Source of the DNA: Psettodes erumei | Lineage: Eukaryota > Chordata > Actinopteri > Pleuronectiformes > Psettodidae | Length of the DNA stretch: 64,000 nt | Direction of reading: 5' to 3' | Assembly (NCBI GenBank): GCA_016785225.1 | Contig: JAFBJZ010000384.1 | Coordinates: forward strand, 62,001 to 126,000 | Part shown: in pieces, positions 63,941 to 64,000 of the stretch | Numbering within the stretch: the stretch's first letter is position 1 | Layout: the number at the start of each line of letters is the position of its first letter | Position numbers and translations under genes: made by a program | The notes under the pieces: generated by a model | Told to the model about the DNA's origin: nothing | Databases searched by the model: none | What the model saw: only the letters and a program-made list of their open reading frames with translations

Positions 63941-64000
63941 TGACAGTCAGCCTGATATGGGAACCAGCAAGCAAGAGAGAATCAATTAGTGGCCCATACG

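Larger units (their letters stand above)
57188..64000. other. Non-coding stretch to the window end
   Basis: Apart from the candidate exon, the possible MITE and the GT tract at 61271-61299, this is AT-rich DNA with a T run near 63872-63883 and no recognised gene. Confidence 0.5.

Overview
This window looks like nuclear DNA of a ray-finned fish, most likely a percomorph teleost. It is AT-rich and gene-poor, with many long (CA/TG)n microsatellites, CpG depletion outside a single CpG island, and several degenerate interspersed repeats whose sequences I recognise from memory as families common in teleost genomes (non-autonomous hAT-like and other MITE-type DNA elements, and a short repeat beginning AAATCAAAATCACCTTTATT). 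There is no prokaryotic gene organisation, and almost all open frames are short, overlapping and unlike protein.

The one well-supported coding feature is a first coding exon on the minus strand at 44840-44957. It encodes a classical signal peptide (core MLTVSWLLLFLLVDSGAAQ) and ends at a GT splice donor in phase 1. It sits at one edge of the only CpG-dense stretch in the window (about 44860-45590), which carries GC-rich boxes, a CCAAT box and a G-quadruplex motif. This is the layout of a secreted or type I membrane protein gene whose promoter faces left. No convincing second exon was found in the roughly 44.8 kb downstream, so positions 1-44839 are read as part of a very long first intron. 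The gene cannot be named from the signal peptide alone. A phase-1 signal-peptide exon before a very long intron is typical of neuronal immunoglobulin-superfamily receptors and adhesion molecules (UNC5, CADM, KIRREL, nectin types), but that is only a family-level guess.

Layout: 1-44839 is the putative intron, with microsatellites, one hAT-like element (6289-7035), two MITEs with terminal inverted repeats (14990-15636, 18413-18789), one copy of a mid-size teleost repeat (2936-3314), a short interspersed repeat fragment (21046-21105), several G-quadruplex motifs and a candidate antisense terminal exon (40377-40600). 44840-45590 is exon 1 and the promoter island. 45590-64000 is upstream or intergenic DNA with three large TG microsatellites close to the promoter plus one at 61271, a hAT-family fragment (46207-46312), a second copy of the mid-size repeat (48748-49085), and a few unexplained candidate exons or open frames (50716-51009, 56760-57190, 59789-59901).

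I did not see a convincing new biological system. The best leads are the unnamed signal-peptide gene and its unusual promoter surroundings, the candidate nested antisense exon with a membrane-like segment, and the isolated GC-rich open block near 56.9 kb. Repeat family names rest on remembered consensus sequences and were not checked against a database.
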